Source of the DNA: JBBTYZ01 sp038061595 | GTDB lineage: Bacteria; Patescibacteriota; Minisyncoccia; UBA6257; GWB1-50-10 | Assembly: GCA_038061595.1 (NCBI GenBank) | Contig: JBBTYZ010000006.1 | Coordinates: forward strand, 1 to 39,484 | Reading direction: 5' to 3' | DNA length: 39,484 bases | Shown: one piece after another, positions 22,154 through 29,169 of the stretch | Numbering within the stretch: the first letter of the stretch is position 1 | Layout: each line of letters starts with the position of its first letter | The notes under the pieces: generated by a model | Databases searched by the model: none | Seen by the model: the letters and a program-made list of their open reading frames with translations, nothing else | What the model was told of the DNA's origin: nothing | Translations under genes and position numbers: made by a program

Positions 22154-22377
22154 GAAAACTTCAAGGCACAGTAGTGTCCGACAAAATGAACAAAACAAGA
22201 GTAGTTGCCGTTCTACGCTTAAAGAAGCACGCGCGCTATCTTAAGTATTACAAGGTTACAGAAAGATTTAAGGCGCACGACGAGAACAACGAATATAAAA
22301 TCGGCGACAAGGTGGAAATACAAGAAGTTCGTCCGATGTCCAAAGAGAAGCGTTGGAAAATAATTGGAAAAATATGA
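22150..22377 (+). CDS. rpsQ: 30S ribosomal protein S17
   Basis: 75 aa. OB-fold primary 16S rRNA binder; G-T-V-V-S-D-K-M-N-K-T near the start and E-V-R-P-M-S-K-E-K-R-W near the end are canonical. Overlaps both neighbours by 4 bp, so rpmC, rpsQ and rplN should be translationally coupled. Confidence 0.97.
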   Translation: MRKLQGTVVSDKMNKTRVVAVLRLKKHARYLKYYKVTERFKAHDENNEYKIGDKVEIQEVRPMSKEKRWKIIGKI

Positions 22378-22745
22378 TTCAAGAAAGATCAATATTAAAA
22401 GTTGCCGATAATAGCGGTGCAAAAACTGTTCGCTGTTTTAGGATTTTGGGTGGAAGTGGTCGTCATTATGCCAGAATTGGAGATATTGTGGTTGCATCTG
22501 TTCAAAAGGCTGAACCTCGTAATAAACAGCAGGTTAAAAAGAAAGACATAGTTAAAGCACTGGTTGTTCGCCAAAGGGCACCAATGAGGCGGCCTGATGG
22601 TTCTTACATTCGTTTCGACGACAATGCAGTTGTTTTAATAGATAAAAAAGAGCCGAGGGCAACAAGAATATTCGGTCCAATTCCTAGAGAGATAAAGGAA
22701 AAAGGTTATGATACCATTGCTTCTTTGGCGCCGGAATTGGTGTAA
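22374..22745 (+). CDS. rplN: 50S ribosomal protein L14
   Basis: 123 aa, normal. Begins M-I-Q-E-R-S-I-L-K-V-A-D-N-S-G-A-K, the standard L14 N-terminus, which fixes the start at 22374 in a 4-bp ATGA overlap with rpsQ. R-I-F-G-P-I-P-R-E and A-S-L-A-P-E-L-V close the protein. Intersubunit bridge component. Confidence 0.98.
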   Translation: MIQERSILKVADNSGAKTVRCFRILGGSGRHYARIGDIVVASVQKAEPRNKQQVKKKDIVKALVVRQRAPMRRPDGSYIRFDDNAVVLIDKKEPRATRIFGPIPREIKEKGYDTIASLAPELV

Positions 22746-22749
22746 ATTT

Positions 22750-23055
22750 ATGAATATCAAAAAAGGAGACAATGTAAAAATTTTAAAGGGCAAAGATGCC
22801 GGCAAGACTGGTAAGGTTATTAGGGTTTCTGAAAAAGACAATAAAATTACTATTGACGGTTTGAATGTTTTCAAAAAACATTCAAAACCCAAACGCCAAG
22901 GGCAAAAAGGAGAAATAGTAAATGTTGTGAGGCCGCTAGACGTATCTAATGCTCAGATTGTCTGTCCGAGCTGTAATAAGGCGACAAGAGTGGGGCATAG
23001 GATAAATGAAAAACAAAAGACCCGATATTGCAAAAAGTGCAATGCCGCAATATAA
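22750..23055 (+). CDS. rplX: 50S ribosomal protein L24 with zinc knuckle
   Basis: 101 aa. KOW motif at the N-terminus (K-K-G-D-N-V-K-I-L-K-G-K-D-A-G-K-T-G-K-V), then C-P-S-C and C-K-K-C pairs in the last 35 residues, expected to bind zinc. Initiates 50S assembly. The start at 22750 is chosen by homology and 4-bp spacing. Confidence 0.96.
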   Translation: MNIKKGDNVKILKGKDAGKTGKVIRVSEKDNKITIDGLNVFKKHSKPKRQGQKGEIVNVVRPLDVSNAQIVCPSCNKATRVGHRINEKQKTRYCKKCNAAI

Positions 23056-23059
23056 ATCT

Positions 23060-23557
23060 ATGGATAAGAATTACGAAATAATTAGAAAAAATTTTGATAA
23101 GATAGTTGTTAATGTTGGCGTTGGTAAAATGCGTTCCCAGGGTGGTTTTGATGAAAAAGTTTTACCGTTAATCATGAAAGAATTGTCCGAGATAACAGGA
23201 CAAAAACCTTCTCCACGCCCTGCTAAAAAATCCATCGCTGGTTTCAAGACGCGGGAAGGCGAAGTTTTGGGCCTCAAGGTTTCTTTGAGAGAAAAAAGAA
23301 TGGCTGATTTTTTCTTGCGCATCATTAATTTCGTTCTACCTCGGGTAAAGGATTTCAGGGGGCTGGAATTGAGCAATGTAGACCAAAACGGGAATTTGAA
23401 TATAGGCATAAGAGAACAGTTTGTTTTCCCTGAAATAAGCGCCGAGAAATCAAAAGTCAATTTTGGTATACAGATAACCGTTGTCCCTAATAATAAGGAT
23501 AGGGATAAAGCGATTGATTTGTATCGATCGATTGGGGTACCATTGAAAAAACTTTAA
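23060..23557 (+). CDS. rplE: 50S ribosomal protein L5
   Basis: 165 aa, about 15 residues shorter at the N-terminus than typical L5. Contains K-I-V-V-N-V-G-V-G, the P-loop-like T-G-Q-K-P-S-P-R-P-A-K-K-S-I-A-G-F-K and R-D-F-R-G-L-type motif (K-D-F-R-G-L-E). Binds 5S rRNA. The ATG at 23060 is preferred over an in-frame ATG at 23006 that overlaps rplX by 50 bp. Confidence 0.96.
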   Translation: MDKNYEIIRKNFDKIVVNVGVGKMRSQGGFDEKVLPLIMKELSEITGQKPSPRPAKKSIAGFKTREGEVLGLKVSLREKRMADFFLRIINFVLPRVKDFRGLELSNVDQNGNLNIGIREQFVFPEISAEKSKVNFGIQITVVPNNKDRDKAIDLYRSIGVPLKKL

Positions 23558-23559
23558 CT

Positions 23560-23745
23560 ATGGCAAAAACATCTGTAAGGGCGAGAGCCCGCAAAAAACC
23601 CAAATTCAGTTCACGTACGGTGCGACGTTGTTTTCGTTGCGGTCGTGGGAGGGGATATATGCGTGAATTTAACCTTTGCAGAATTTGTTTCAGAGAGCTC
23701 GCATCTAAGGGTGAAATTCCGGGTGTAAAAAAATCTTCTTGGTAA
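23560..23745 (+). CDS. rpsN: 30S ribosomal protein S14, zinc-binding type
   Basis: 61 aa with C-F-R-C and C-R-I-C pairs, the zinc form. R-G-Y-M-R-E-F-N-L-C-R-I-C-F-R-E-L is canonical. 2 bp after rplE and 1 bp before rpsH. Confidence 0.98.
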   Translation: MAKTSVRARARKKPKFSSRTVRRCFRCGRGRGYMREFNLCRICFRELASKGEIPGVKKSSW

Positions 23746-23746
23746 T

Positions 23747-24118
23747 ATGTATATAAATTTATTAGTGAAAATTAAAAATGCCCAAGCCGCTGATAAGAAA
23801 TCATTAAAATCGCCTTTTACTAAAATGGATCAGGCGGTTGTTGAGGTTCTTCAAAAATACGATTTCATAAAAAAATTAGAGGTTAAGGGTAGATCATTTA
23901 AAAAAGTTATGGAGTTGCAATTAAATCCAGAACGCCCGATACAAGGCGTAAAATTCCTAAGTCGTCCATCAGTGAGAAGATACGGAGGTTATAAAGATTT
24001 CAGGAGAGTTAAAGGCGGAGAGGGAATACTTGTGGTTTCAACACCGAGGGGAGTTTTGAGCGGTGTTGATGCTAGGAAACAGAAAGTCGGCGGAGAGCTT
24101 TTGTTTGAAATTTGGTAA
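23747..24118 (+). CDS. rpsH: 30S ribosomal protein S8
   Basis: 123 aa. Starts M-Y-I-N-L-L-V-K-I-K-N-A, a few residues shorter than usual, and keeps V-S-T-P-R-G-V-L-S and G-G-E-L-L-F-E-I-W. Central 16S domain binder; represses the spc operon in E. coli. Confidence 0.96.
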   Translation: MYINLLVKIKNAQAADKKSLKSPFTKMDQAVVEVLQKYDFIKKLEVKGRSFKKVMELQLNPERPIQGVKFLSRPSVRRYGGYKDFRRVKGGEGILVVSTPRGVLSGVDARKQKVGGELLFEIW

Positions 24119-24124
24119 AAAAAT

Positions 24125-24685
24125 ATGAGTAAGATTGGAAAACAAATAATTAAAATACCGGCAGAGTTGGAAGTTGTTCTCGGGGATACTATAAAGATTA
24201 AAAGTTCGAAAGCCGAGCTTAATTTTCCTATCTTAGAAAATATTGAAGCGAATTATGATTCGGAAAAAAGAGAATTGAGGTTTACTGCTAAAAGCGATGA
24301 TAAGCAGTCTCGTAGTAACTGGGGCACACAAACATCCATCGTCAAAAATGGCGTAGAAGGCTTGACTAAGGGTTTTGAGAAAACTCTTCTCTTGGAAGGG
24401 GTAGGCTACAAAGTGATTAAAGAAGGGGAAGACCTGGTTCTAAGCCTCGGTTTTTCTCATCCAGTCCGTTTCAAGGGTAGGGCGGGTATCTTATTTGAAG
24501 TGGAAAAAAACACTATTTTGAAAATAAAAGGTTTTAATAAAGAGGTAGTTGGACAGGTTGCCGCAGAAATCCGAGCATTGAAGAAACCAGAGCCTTATAA
24601 AGGAAAAGGTTTTCGCTACTCTGATGAGGTAATTATAAGGAAGGCCGGCAAGAAAGCTGCAACGACAGCTGGAGGGGCGGCATAA
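24125..24685 (+). CDS. rplF: 50S ribosomal protein L6
   Basis: 186 aa, two-repeat L6 fold. V-E-G-L-T-K-G-F-E-K-T-L-L-L-E-G-V-G-Y and P-E-P-Y-K-G-K-G-F-R-Y are conserved; a short Ala/Gly tail closes it. Lies near the factor-binding site. Confidence 0.97.
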   Translation: MSKIGKQIIKIPAELEVVLGDTIKIKSSKAELNFPILENIEANYDSEKRELRFTAKSDDKQSRSNWGTQTSIVKNGVEGLTKGFEKTLLLEGVGYKVIKEGEDLVLSLGFSHPVRFKGRAGILFEVEKNTILKIKGFNKEVVGQVAAEIRALKKPEPYKGKGFRYSDEVIIRKAGKKAATTAGGAA

Positions 24686-24696
24686 ATATAAACAAC

Positions 24697-25050
24697 ATGA
24701 AACAAGTCAAAAACTTAAATAAAATAAGGATTCGTAGGAAAGCTCGGGTTCGTGCCAGGATTATTGGTACCGCTATAAAACCACGACTCTCCGTTTTTAG
24801 GAGTAATAAAAATGTTTATGTTCAGCTTATTGATGATGTGGCTCAAAAAACTCTCGCATCCGCTTCTACCTACAATACAAAAACAAAAGGCACGAAGTCG
24901 GATCTGGCGAAAGAAGTAGGCGATGCGATAGCTAAGAAAGCCAAGGAATTAGGAATTGTTTCAGTAATTTTGGATAGAGGTTCTTCAAAGTTTCATGGTC
25001 GCATAAAAGCAATAGCAGAAGCTGCCCGTGAAGGCGGATTGAAATTATAA
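24697..25050 (+). CDS. rplR: 50S ribosomal protein L18
   Basis: 117 aa. 5S rRNA binder with R-L-S-V-F-R-S-N-K-N-V-Y-V-Q-L-I-D and L-D-R-G-S-S-K-F-H-G-R-I-K-A. The terminal region A-E-A-A-R-E-G-G-L matches the family exactly. Confidence 0.97.
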   Translation: MKQVKNLNKIRIRRKARVRARIIGTAIKPRLSVFRSNKNVYVQLIDDVAQKTLASASTYNTKTKGTKSDLAKEVGDAIAKKAKELGIVSVILDRGSSKFHGRIKAIAEAAREGGLKL

Positions 25051-25054
25051 TAAT

Positions 25055-25546
25055 ATGGCTATGTTTAGGAAAAATTTTAAAACACCGAGCGAATTCAGAG
25101 AAAAGACTCTTGAAGTGAGCAGGGTGACTCGTGTTATGGCGGGCGGCAAGCGTTTTAGTTTTCGCGCAACCGTTGTCTTGGGTGATATGAAAGGAAGGGT
25201 TGGTTTAGGTATTGCGAAAGGATTGGATGTCGCCTCCGCCGTAGAGAAAGCAAAGAAATATGCTAAAAAGAATATGATAACATTCGTTCTGAAAGACAAT
25301 CGTACAATTCCTTACGATGTGGAAGCAAAATATGGTGCTGCGAGAGTTAAATTGAAACCTGCTAAAATGAACCACGGTCTTATCGCTGGAGGATCATCTA
25401 GAGCCGTTTTGGAGGTTGGGGGAGTTAAAGACATATCAGCAAAAATATTGGGGAGGACAACCAACAAGATTGCGAATGCAATGGCAACAATTATGGCGCT
25501 TTCAAAATTTAAGAAAAAAGAAAAACATGCAACTACATCAGCTTAA
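25055..25546 (+). CDS. rpsE: 30S ribosomal protein S5
   Basis: 163 aa. V-S-R-V-T-R-V-M-A-G-G-K-R-F-S-F and G-A-G-type loop (I-A-G-G-S-S-R-A-V-L-E) are present. Normally rpmD (L30) follows; here rplO begins inside the last 20 bp of rpsE, leaving no room for L30. Confidence 0.97.
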   Translation: MAMFRKNFKTPSEFREKTLEVSRVTRVMAGGKRFSFRATVVLGDMKGRVGLGIAKGLDVASAVEKAKKYAKKNMITFVLKDNRTIPYDVEAKYGAARVKLKPAKMNHGLIAGGSSRAVLEVGGVKDISAKILGRTTNKIANAMATIMALSKFKKKEKHATTSA

Positions 25547-25946
25547 ACCGAGAACAAAAAGAAGGAATATAAAAAGAGTAGGGCGAGGCGGAAAACGCGG
25601 AACCTACTCCGGCCGGGGGACGAAAGGTCAAAAGGCTCGTTCGGGACACGTTATTAGGCCAGCCGAAAGAGATTTGTTTTCAAGAATTCCTAAGTTAAGG
25701 GGTGTTAAGAATAGACCCAGGAGAGAGAAGCCAATTGAGATAAATTTGGGTCTTTTGGACAGCAAAATTAAAGGTAGTATTGTAAACCGCAAAACATTAG
25801 TGGAGGCCGGTTTAATTGGGGGTCTTCGTGATGATGTTAAGATTCTAAGCATGGGAGAGGTTAATAAAAAATTGATGGTTGAGGGATTGAAGATGTCTAA
25901 AAAAGCTAAGGAGAAGATAGAGAAGGCTGGAGGAGAGGTTAAATAA
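25527..25946 (+). CDS. rplO: 50S ribosomal protein L15
   Basis: 139 aa. Gly/Arg-rich N-terminal arm (R-V-G-R-G-G-K-R-G-T-Y-S-G-R-G-T-K-G-Q-K) penetrates the large subunit; globular C-terminus complete. The start at 25527 (M-Q-L-H-Q-L-K-P) is set by homology and overlaps rpsE by 20 bp. Confidence 0.96.
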   Translation: MQLHQLKPRTKRRNIKRVGRGGKRGTYSGRGTKGQKARSGHVIRPAERDLFSRIPKLRGVKNRPRREKPIEINLGLLDSKIKGSIVNRKTLVEAGLIGGLRDDVKILSMGEVNKKLMVEGLKMSKKAKEKIEKAGGEVK

Positions 25947-25949
25947 AAA

Positions 25950-27221
25950 ATGAATAAGTTCCTACAAGTTTTCAAAATACCAGATCTTAGGAAAAAAGTC
26001 CTGATGGTTTTGGGACTTCTTGTGTGTTTCAGACTACTTGCCGCAATCCCAATTCCAGGCATTGATCCATTAAAATTAAGTCAGTTTTTTTCTTCGAATC
26101 AAATATTCGGTTTCTTAAATGTTTTCTCGGGTGGCGGATTATCCAATTTATCACTTGTTATGTTGGGCGCAGGTCCGTTCATTACCGCATCTATTATAAT
26201 GCAGCTTCTCACAATCGTTTTCCCTAAATTAAAAAAAGCTTATTACGAAGAAGGTCCCGCCGGTAGGGCCAAGTTCAGTCGTTACTCGAGATATTTAACT
26301 GTGCCCTTAGCGTTTCTCCAGGCCTATGGATTCTTAAATCTTTTGGTTTCTCAGGGTGTCTTAAATCCTCTCCATGGCCTCGAGCTTTTGCGCACTGTTT
26401 TAGTTGTCACAAGTGGTAGCGTGCTTTTGATGTGGATAGGCGAACTTATAACTGAATATAAAATTGGAAACGGAATCTCCTTCATAATTTTTGCCGGCAT
26501 AGTGAGCAGTTTGCCACAGTATGTGTCTTCAAGTTTCTTGTCTTACAATCCCGGAGTTATACCAACCTATATAGCTTTTATTGTGTTAAGTATCGTAGTT
26601 ATAGCCGGAGTTGTTTTCGTGACCGAAGGAGAAAGAAAAATGCCTATTTCTTATGCTAAACAAGTACGTGGCAACAAAATGTACGGTGGGGTTGCAACAT
26701 ATCTACCATTAAAAGTTAACCAGGCCGGAGTTATACCAATTATATTTGCGATTTCTATACTTTTATTCCCGCAGTTTTTGGCGCAAATTGTAGCAATCGT
26801 TTCTCAGCCGCTATCACTAGCCTTAAACAGTTTGGTTGCAAAGGTTTTGAACAACATTGCGATTTATAGCTTGTTGTATTTCTTTTTGGTTGTTATTTTT
26901 ACTTATTTTTATACATCTATCACTTTTGATCCCAAAGAAATTGCTAAAAATTTACAGCGGGCTGGAGGATTCATTCCTGGTATCAGGCCGGGGGAGGCGA
27001 CCGCGGAAGCTATTGGACACACCGTTCGGCGCATAACTCTTTTTGGTGCGTTATTCTTGGGTATCATTGCTGTTTTGCCGAACATAACTCAAATCGTGAC
27101 GGGCATAAGCTCGCTTGCCGTGGGAGGCGCTGGCCTCCTCATCGTAGTGTCGGTTGCGCTTGAAGTAATGAAGCAAATCGAGTCTCAGTTAACTGTCCGA
27201 GAGTACGAAGGGATTTTTTAG
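25950..27221 (+). CDS. secY: Preprotein translocase subunit SecY
   Basis: 423 aa, ten membrane helices expected. The plug/TM2 region (G-P-F-I-T-A-S-I-I-M-Q-L-L), F-V-T-E-G-E-R-K-M-P and the C-terminal G-G-F-I-P-G-I-R-P-G and M-K-Q-I-E-S-Q-L-T-V-R-E-Y are canonical. Works with SecA (36288) at the membrane. It closes the spc block; there is no clear terminator before the promoter at 27240. Confidence 0.98.
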   Translation: MNKFLQVFKIPDLRKKVLMVLGLLVCFRLLAAIPIPGIDPLKLSQFFSSNQIFGFLNVFSGGGLSNLSLVMLGAGPFITASIIMQLLTIVFPKLKKAYYEEGPAGRAKFSRYSRYLTVPLAFLQAYGFLNLLVSQGVLNPLHGLELLRTVLVVTSGSVLLMWIGELITEYKIGNGISFIIFAGIVSSLPQYVSSSFLSYNPGVIPTYIAFIVLSIVVIAGVVFVTEGERKMPISYAKQVRGNKMYGGVATYLPLKVNQAGVIPIIFAISILLFPQFLAQIVAIVSQPLSLALNSLVAKVLNNIAIYSLLYFFLVVIFTYFYTSITFDPKEIAKNLQRAGGFIPGIRPGEATAEAIGHTVRRITLFGALFLGIIAVLPNITQIVTGISSLAVGGAGLLIVVSVALEVMKQIESQLTVREYEGIF

Positions 27222-27239
27222 GGGATTGTAACCTTGATA

Positions 27240-27268
27240 TTGACATAACATATATTATATGTTATCAT
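27240..27268 (+). promoter_or_regulatory. Promoter of GC-rich unit A, with palindromic operator in the spacer
   Basis: TTGACA (27240-27245), 17-bp spacer, TATCAT (27263-27268). A perfect palindrome with arms ATAACATATA (27245-27254) and TATATGTTAT (27256-27265) fills the spacer and touches both boxes, the classic place for a dimeric repressor. Unit B's promoter lacks it. Confidence 0.75.
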
Positions 27269-27274
27269 TAGAAA

Positions 27275-27370
27275 AGTAAGTTTCCATAAAGGTGAAAAGC
27301 ACCTTTTGCGGAGAGAAGATCTCTTCGAGGCATTGTGCCGGAAACGTTTTCAAAAATAGGCAAGGTTTTC
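27275..27370 (+). promoter_or_regulatory. Cloverleaf-like structured leader of unit A
   Basis: P1 GTTTC (27280-27284) with GAAAC (27341-27345) encloses three hairpins: AAAGGTG (27288-27294)/CACCTTT (27300-27306); CGGAGAG (27309-27315)/CTCTTCG (27321-27327); GGCA (27329-27332)/TGCC (27336-27339). The same layout with compensatory changes occurs at 27934-28000. In the gene's frame this leader contains a TAA, so it is RNA, not protein-coding. Confidence 0.75.
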
Positions 27371-27817
27371 ATGGGTCCGTCTTTCGTGTGGTTGATGTAC
27401 GTAATGCCATGGCTCGTTTCAAACATCGTGCCGGTGGCGTTCGTCCTGCTTTTCATGGGCTGGATCTACACAAGCTCCATGCTTGCAATGCGTGTGCGGA
27501 AGGTGTCGGCGTATGTGCGGAAGTGGTCGGCGTTCTGGGACGTTTTTTCTCCCCAGGCAGCGGTGGACGCGAAGCTCGCCGAACTCGCGCGCAATCTGGA
27601 CATCACCTTTCAGGATCAGTTCATCCAGCGGTTCAGTAGTCAACTGAAACCAGCCGGCATGACGGATGAGGAATACCCCGCCTACGTGCATTCGCGGGTG
27701 GACAAGGCGAAGTCAGAGTTTTGGCACGCCGTAGAGGTCGCGAAGGGGATGGGTTGTAAAGTCCCGACGTCTTACAAAGACGTTCTGGGCAAACCCCTGA
27801 TGGTTCGCATGAAGTAA
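27371..27817 (+). CDS. GC-rich orphan membrane protein A
   Basis: 148 aa. One or two N-terminal hydrophobic segments (residues about 3-35) precede a charged, mostly helical cytoplasmic-type domain. Related to the next gene: F-S-P-Q-A-A-V-D-A-K-L-A-E-L against F-A-P-Q-L-V-V-D-R-R-I-A-E-L, then V-D-K-A-K against V-A-R-A-K, and G-C-K-V-P against G-Y-F-V-P. No known family recognised. The ATG at 27371 is chosen because an in-frame GTG at 27335 lies within leader hairpin P4. Base use is unlike the neighbours: 27541-27600 has 38 G+C of 60, against 23 of 60 at 28861-28920 in adk. It interrupts the usual secY-adk junction. Confidence 0.8.
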   Translation: MGPSFVWLMYVMPWLVSNIVPVAFVLLFMGWIYTSSMLAMRVRKVSAYVRKWSAFWDVFSPQAAVDAKLAELARNLDITFQDQFIQRFSSQLKPAGMTDEEYPAYVHSRVDKAKSEFWHAVEVAKGMGCKVPTSYKDVLGKPLMVRMK

Positions 27818-27826
27818 CTCATCACG

Positions 27827-27880
27827 AAGAAACGGTATCGCCGTCCCGATGTACATCGGGACGGCGTTTCTTTTTCTCCA
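27827..27880 (+). terminator. 28-nt perfect palindrome terminator of unit A
   Basis: CGCCGTCCCGATG (27840-27852 region) mirrors CATCGGGACGGCG around a central TA, with an outer AGAAAC/TTTCT pairing and a TTTCTTTTTC tail. Repeated almost exactly after unit B at 28410-28465. Confidence 0.85.
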
Positions 27881-27892
27881 ATCATTCATTAC

Positions 27893-27921
27893 TTGACATA
27901 ATTATTTTATTGTGATAGTAT
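27893..27921 (+). promoter_or_regulatory. Promoter of GC-rich unit B
   Basis: TTGACA (27893-27898), 17-bp spacer, TGA TAGTAT (extended -10, 27916-27921). Transcription should start near 27928, which excludes the ATG at 27920 as the gene start. Confidence 0.75.
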
Positions 27922-27927
27922 GTATGC

Positions 27928-28021
27928 AGTAAAGTTTCTTGAAAGGCGCAGACCGTCTTTCGTAGGAGAGCAGACCTCTCTTAGGCATTTTGCCAGAAAC
28001 AGTTTCAAAACGAGGTGGGTT
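27928..28021 (+). promoter_or_regulatory. Cloverleaf-like structured leader of unit B
   Basis: P1 GTTTC (27934-27938)/GAAAC (27996-28000); P2 GAAAGGCG (27941-27948)/CGTCTTTC (27954-27961); P3 TAGGAGAG (27963-27970)/CTCTCTTA (27976-27983); P4 GGCA (27984-27987)/TGCC (27991-27994). P2 and P3 loops are both CAGAC. Compared with leader A, stem pairs change together (U-A to C-G in P2; C-G and G-C to U-A and A-U in P3). Confidence 0.75.
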
Positions 28022-28405
28022 ATGTTCTGGATTACTAGCGTGTTTGTGGCGGTTCCCGTGATGATGTTGGGGTTTGTGATTCTGCGCTTGAGGTCGCGTT
28101 TAAACGCGTTCGCGCATGAATTCGCTCCCCAGTTGGTGGTGGATCGCCGCATCGCCGAACTCTGGTGCGTTCTGGACAACAGTTTCAGTGTCCAGATTTC
28201 ACTCCAGCAAGATGGAAGTTCCACGGCGTCGAGGGAAAGAGCTCTCGCGACTGCGAACGCAACCGTGGCAAGGGCCAAGGCCGCCTACATGAAGGCCTGT
28301 CGAATCGCGGAGCACGAGGGGTACTTCGTTCCTGTGAATCATCTGCAAGCCGAAAGCCTGGCTCGTAACTTCGATCTTCTCAAGCGTGGCACGGTCACGG
28401 CGTAG
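28022..28405 (+). CDS. GC-rich orphan membrane protein B (paralogue of A)
   Basis: 127 aa. One N-terminal membrane helix (about residues 2-24, W-I-T-S-V-F-V-A-V-P-V-M-M-L), a basic boundary (R-L-R-S-R), then a helical, Ala-rich domain with the shared F-A-P-Q...V-D...I-A-E-L and A-K-A-A-Y-M-K-A-C patterns, ending G-Y-F-V-P-V. Start at 28022 because the upstream in-frame ATG at 27920 is inside the -10 box; AGGTGG precedes the chosen ATG. GC-rich, like gene A. No family recognised. It has its own promoter, leader and terminator, so A and B are separate transcription units. Confidence 0.8.
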   Translation: MFWITSVFVAVPVMMLGFVILRLRSRLNAFAHEFAPQLVVDRRIAELWCVLDNSFSVQISLQQDGSSTASRERALATANATVARAKAAYMKACRIAEHEGYFVPVNHLQAESLARNFDLLKRGTVTA

Positions 28406-28409
28406 CCCA

Positions 28410-28465
28410 TCAAGAAGAAACGTATCGCCGTCTCGATGTACATCGGGACGGCGTTTCTTTTTCTA
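28410..28465 (+). terminator. 28-nt palindrome terminator of unit B
   Basis: Near-identical to the unit A terminator; the left arm has CGCCGTCTCGATG where A has CGCCGTCCCGATG, giving one G-U pair. Flanked by AGAAAC and TTTCTTTTTC. Confidence 0.85.
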
Positions 28466-28488
28466 AAAAAGCTATTATTATAGTAAAT

Positions 28489-29169
28489 ATGCGAAAGGCA
28501 ATAATTATTTATGGACCTCCGGGTTCAGGAAAGGGGACGCAGGCTGAACTTTTGGCCAAGCGGTTTAGTTTTATTCATTTTGATACGGGAAGATACATAG
28601 AATCATTGGTTCATTCTCCAGAGATGAAAAAAAATGTGATTGTGCAAAGAGAAAGAAAGTTTTTTGATACAGGCAAGCTTTGCACGCCAAGTTGGGTTTT
28701 AAAAACTGTTAAAGAGGCAACCCGCAAGGTTGCAAAAAGCGGTTATGGAATAGTTTTCAGCGGTTCCCCGAGAACTCTTTTTGAAGCATTCGGAGATCAG
28801 AACCAAGAAGGGTTGCTTGCCGAACTTAAGGGTCTCTTTGGAAAAAATAATATTTTTGTGGTTCAGTTAGGCGTTAAAGATCAGAGCTCAATGATTAGAA
28901 ATAGCCACCGTTTGATTTGTTCGGTTTGTGGATTACCTGTAATGCGAGTGCATAAAAACGAACATTGTTCTTTTTGCGGAGGGGCTTTCAGAAGAAGAAC
29001 CCTAGACAAGCCCGAGATAATAAAAGTACGCTTAAAAGAATACCGCGAAAGGACTTATCCTATAATTCAAAACATGAGGAAGAGAGGAGTTAGGGTGTTT
29101 GAAGTTAATGGAGAGCCCGTTCCGTACAAAGTTAATCACGAACTCATTAAGAAGTTAAAATTAAAATGA
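28489..29169 (+). CDS. adk: Adenylate kinase, zinc-lid type
   Basis: 226 aa. Interconverts AMP, ADP and ATP. P-loop G-P-P-G-S-G-K-G-T at residues 9-17, NMP-binding D-T-G-R-Y, and a lid with two cysteine pairs (C-S-V-C and C-S-F-C), indicating structural zinc. Slightly longer than usual (about 215 aa). TATAGT/TATTAT -10-like boxes lie 4-10 nt before the ATG, so it may start its own leaderless transcript. Its TGA overlaps the map ATG (ATGA). Confidence 0.92.
   Translation: MRKAIIIYGPPGSGKGTQAELLAKRFSFIHFDTGRYIESLVHSPEMKKNVIVQRERKFFDTGKLCTPSWVLKTVKEATRKVAKSGYGIVFSGSPRTLFEAFGDQNQEGLLAELKGLFGKNNIFVVQLGVKDQSSMIRNSHRLICSVCGLPVMRVHKNEHCSFCGGAFRRRTLDKPEIIKVRLKEYRERTYPIIQNMRKRGVRVFEVNGEPVPYKVNHELIKKLKLK

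Noticed and set aside
27335..27370. GTG start for protein A
   Set aside because: It is inside leader hairpin P4; the ATG at 27371 gives a normal membrane-protein N-terminus.
27292..27691. Other open frames over unit A (plus and minus strands)
   Set aside because: High G+C removes stops by chance; their Arg/His-rich translations lack domains, and the membrane-protein frame is supported by its paralogue.
27920..28021. N-terminal extension of protein B from an ATG at 27920
   Set aside because: This ATG lies within the -10 box, before the predicted transcript start, and the region is the conserved leader RNA; the matching region of unit A has an in-frame stop.
27240..28465. Integron cassettes with attC sites
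   Set aside because: The palindromes act as terminators with U-tracts, carry no recognisable core sites, each unit has its own promoter, and no integrase is in the window.
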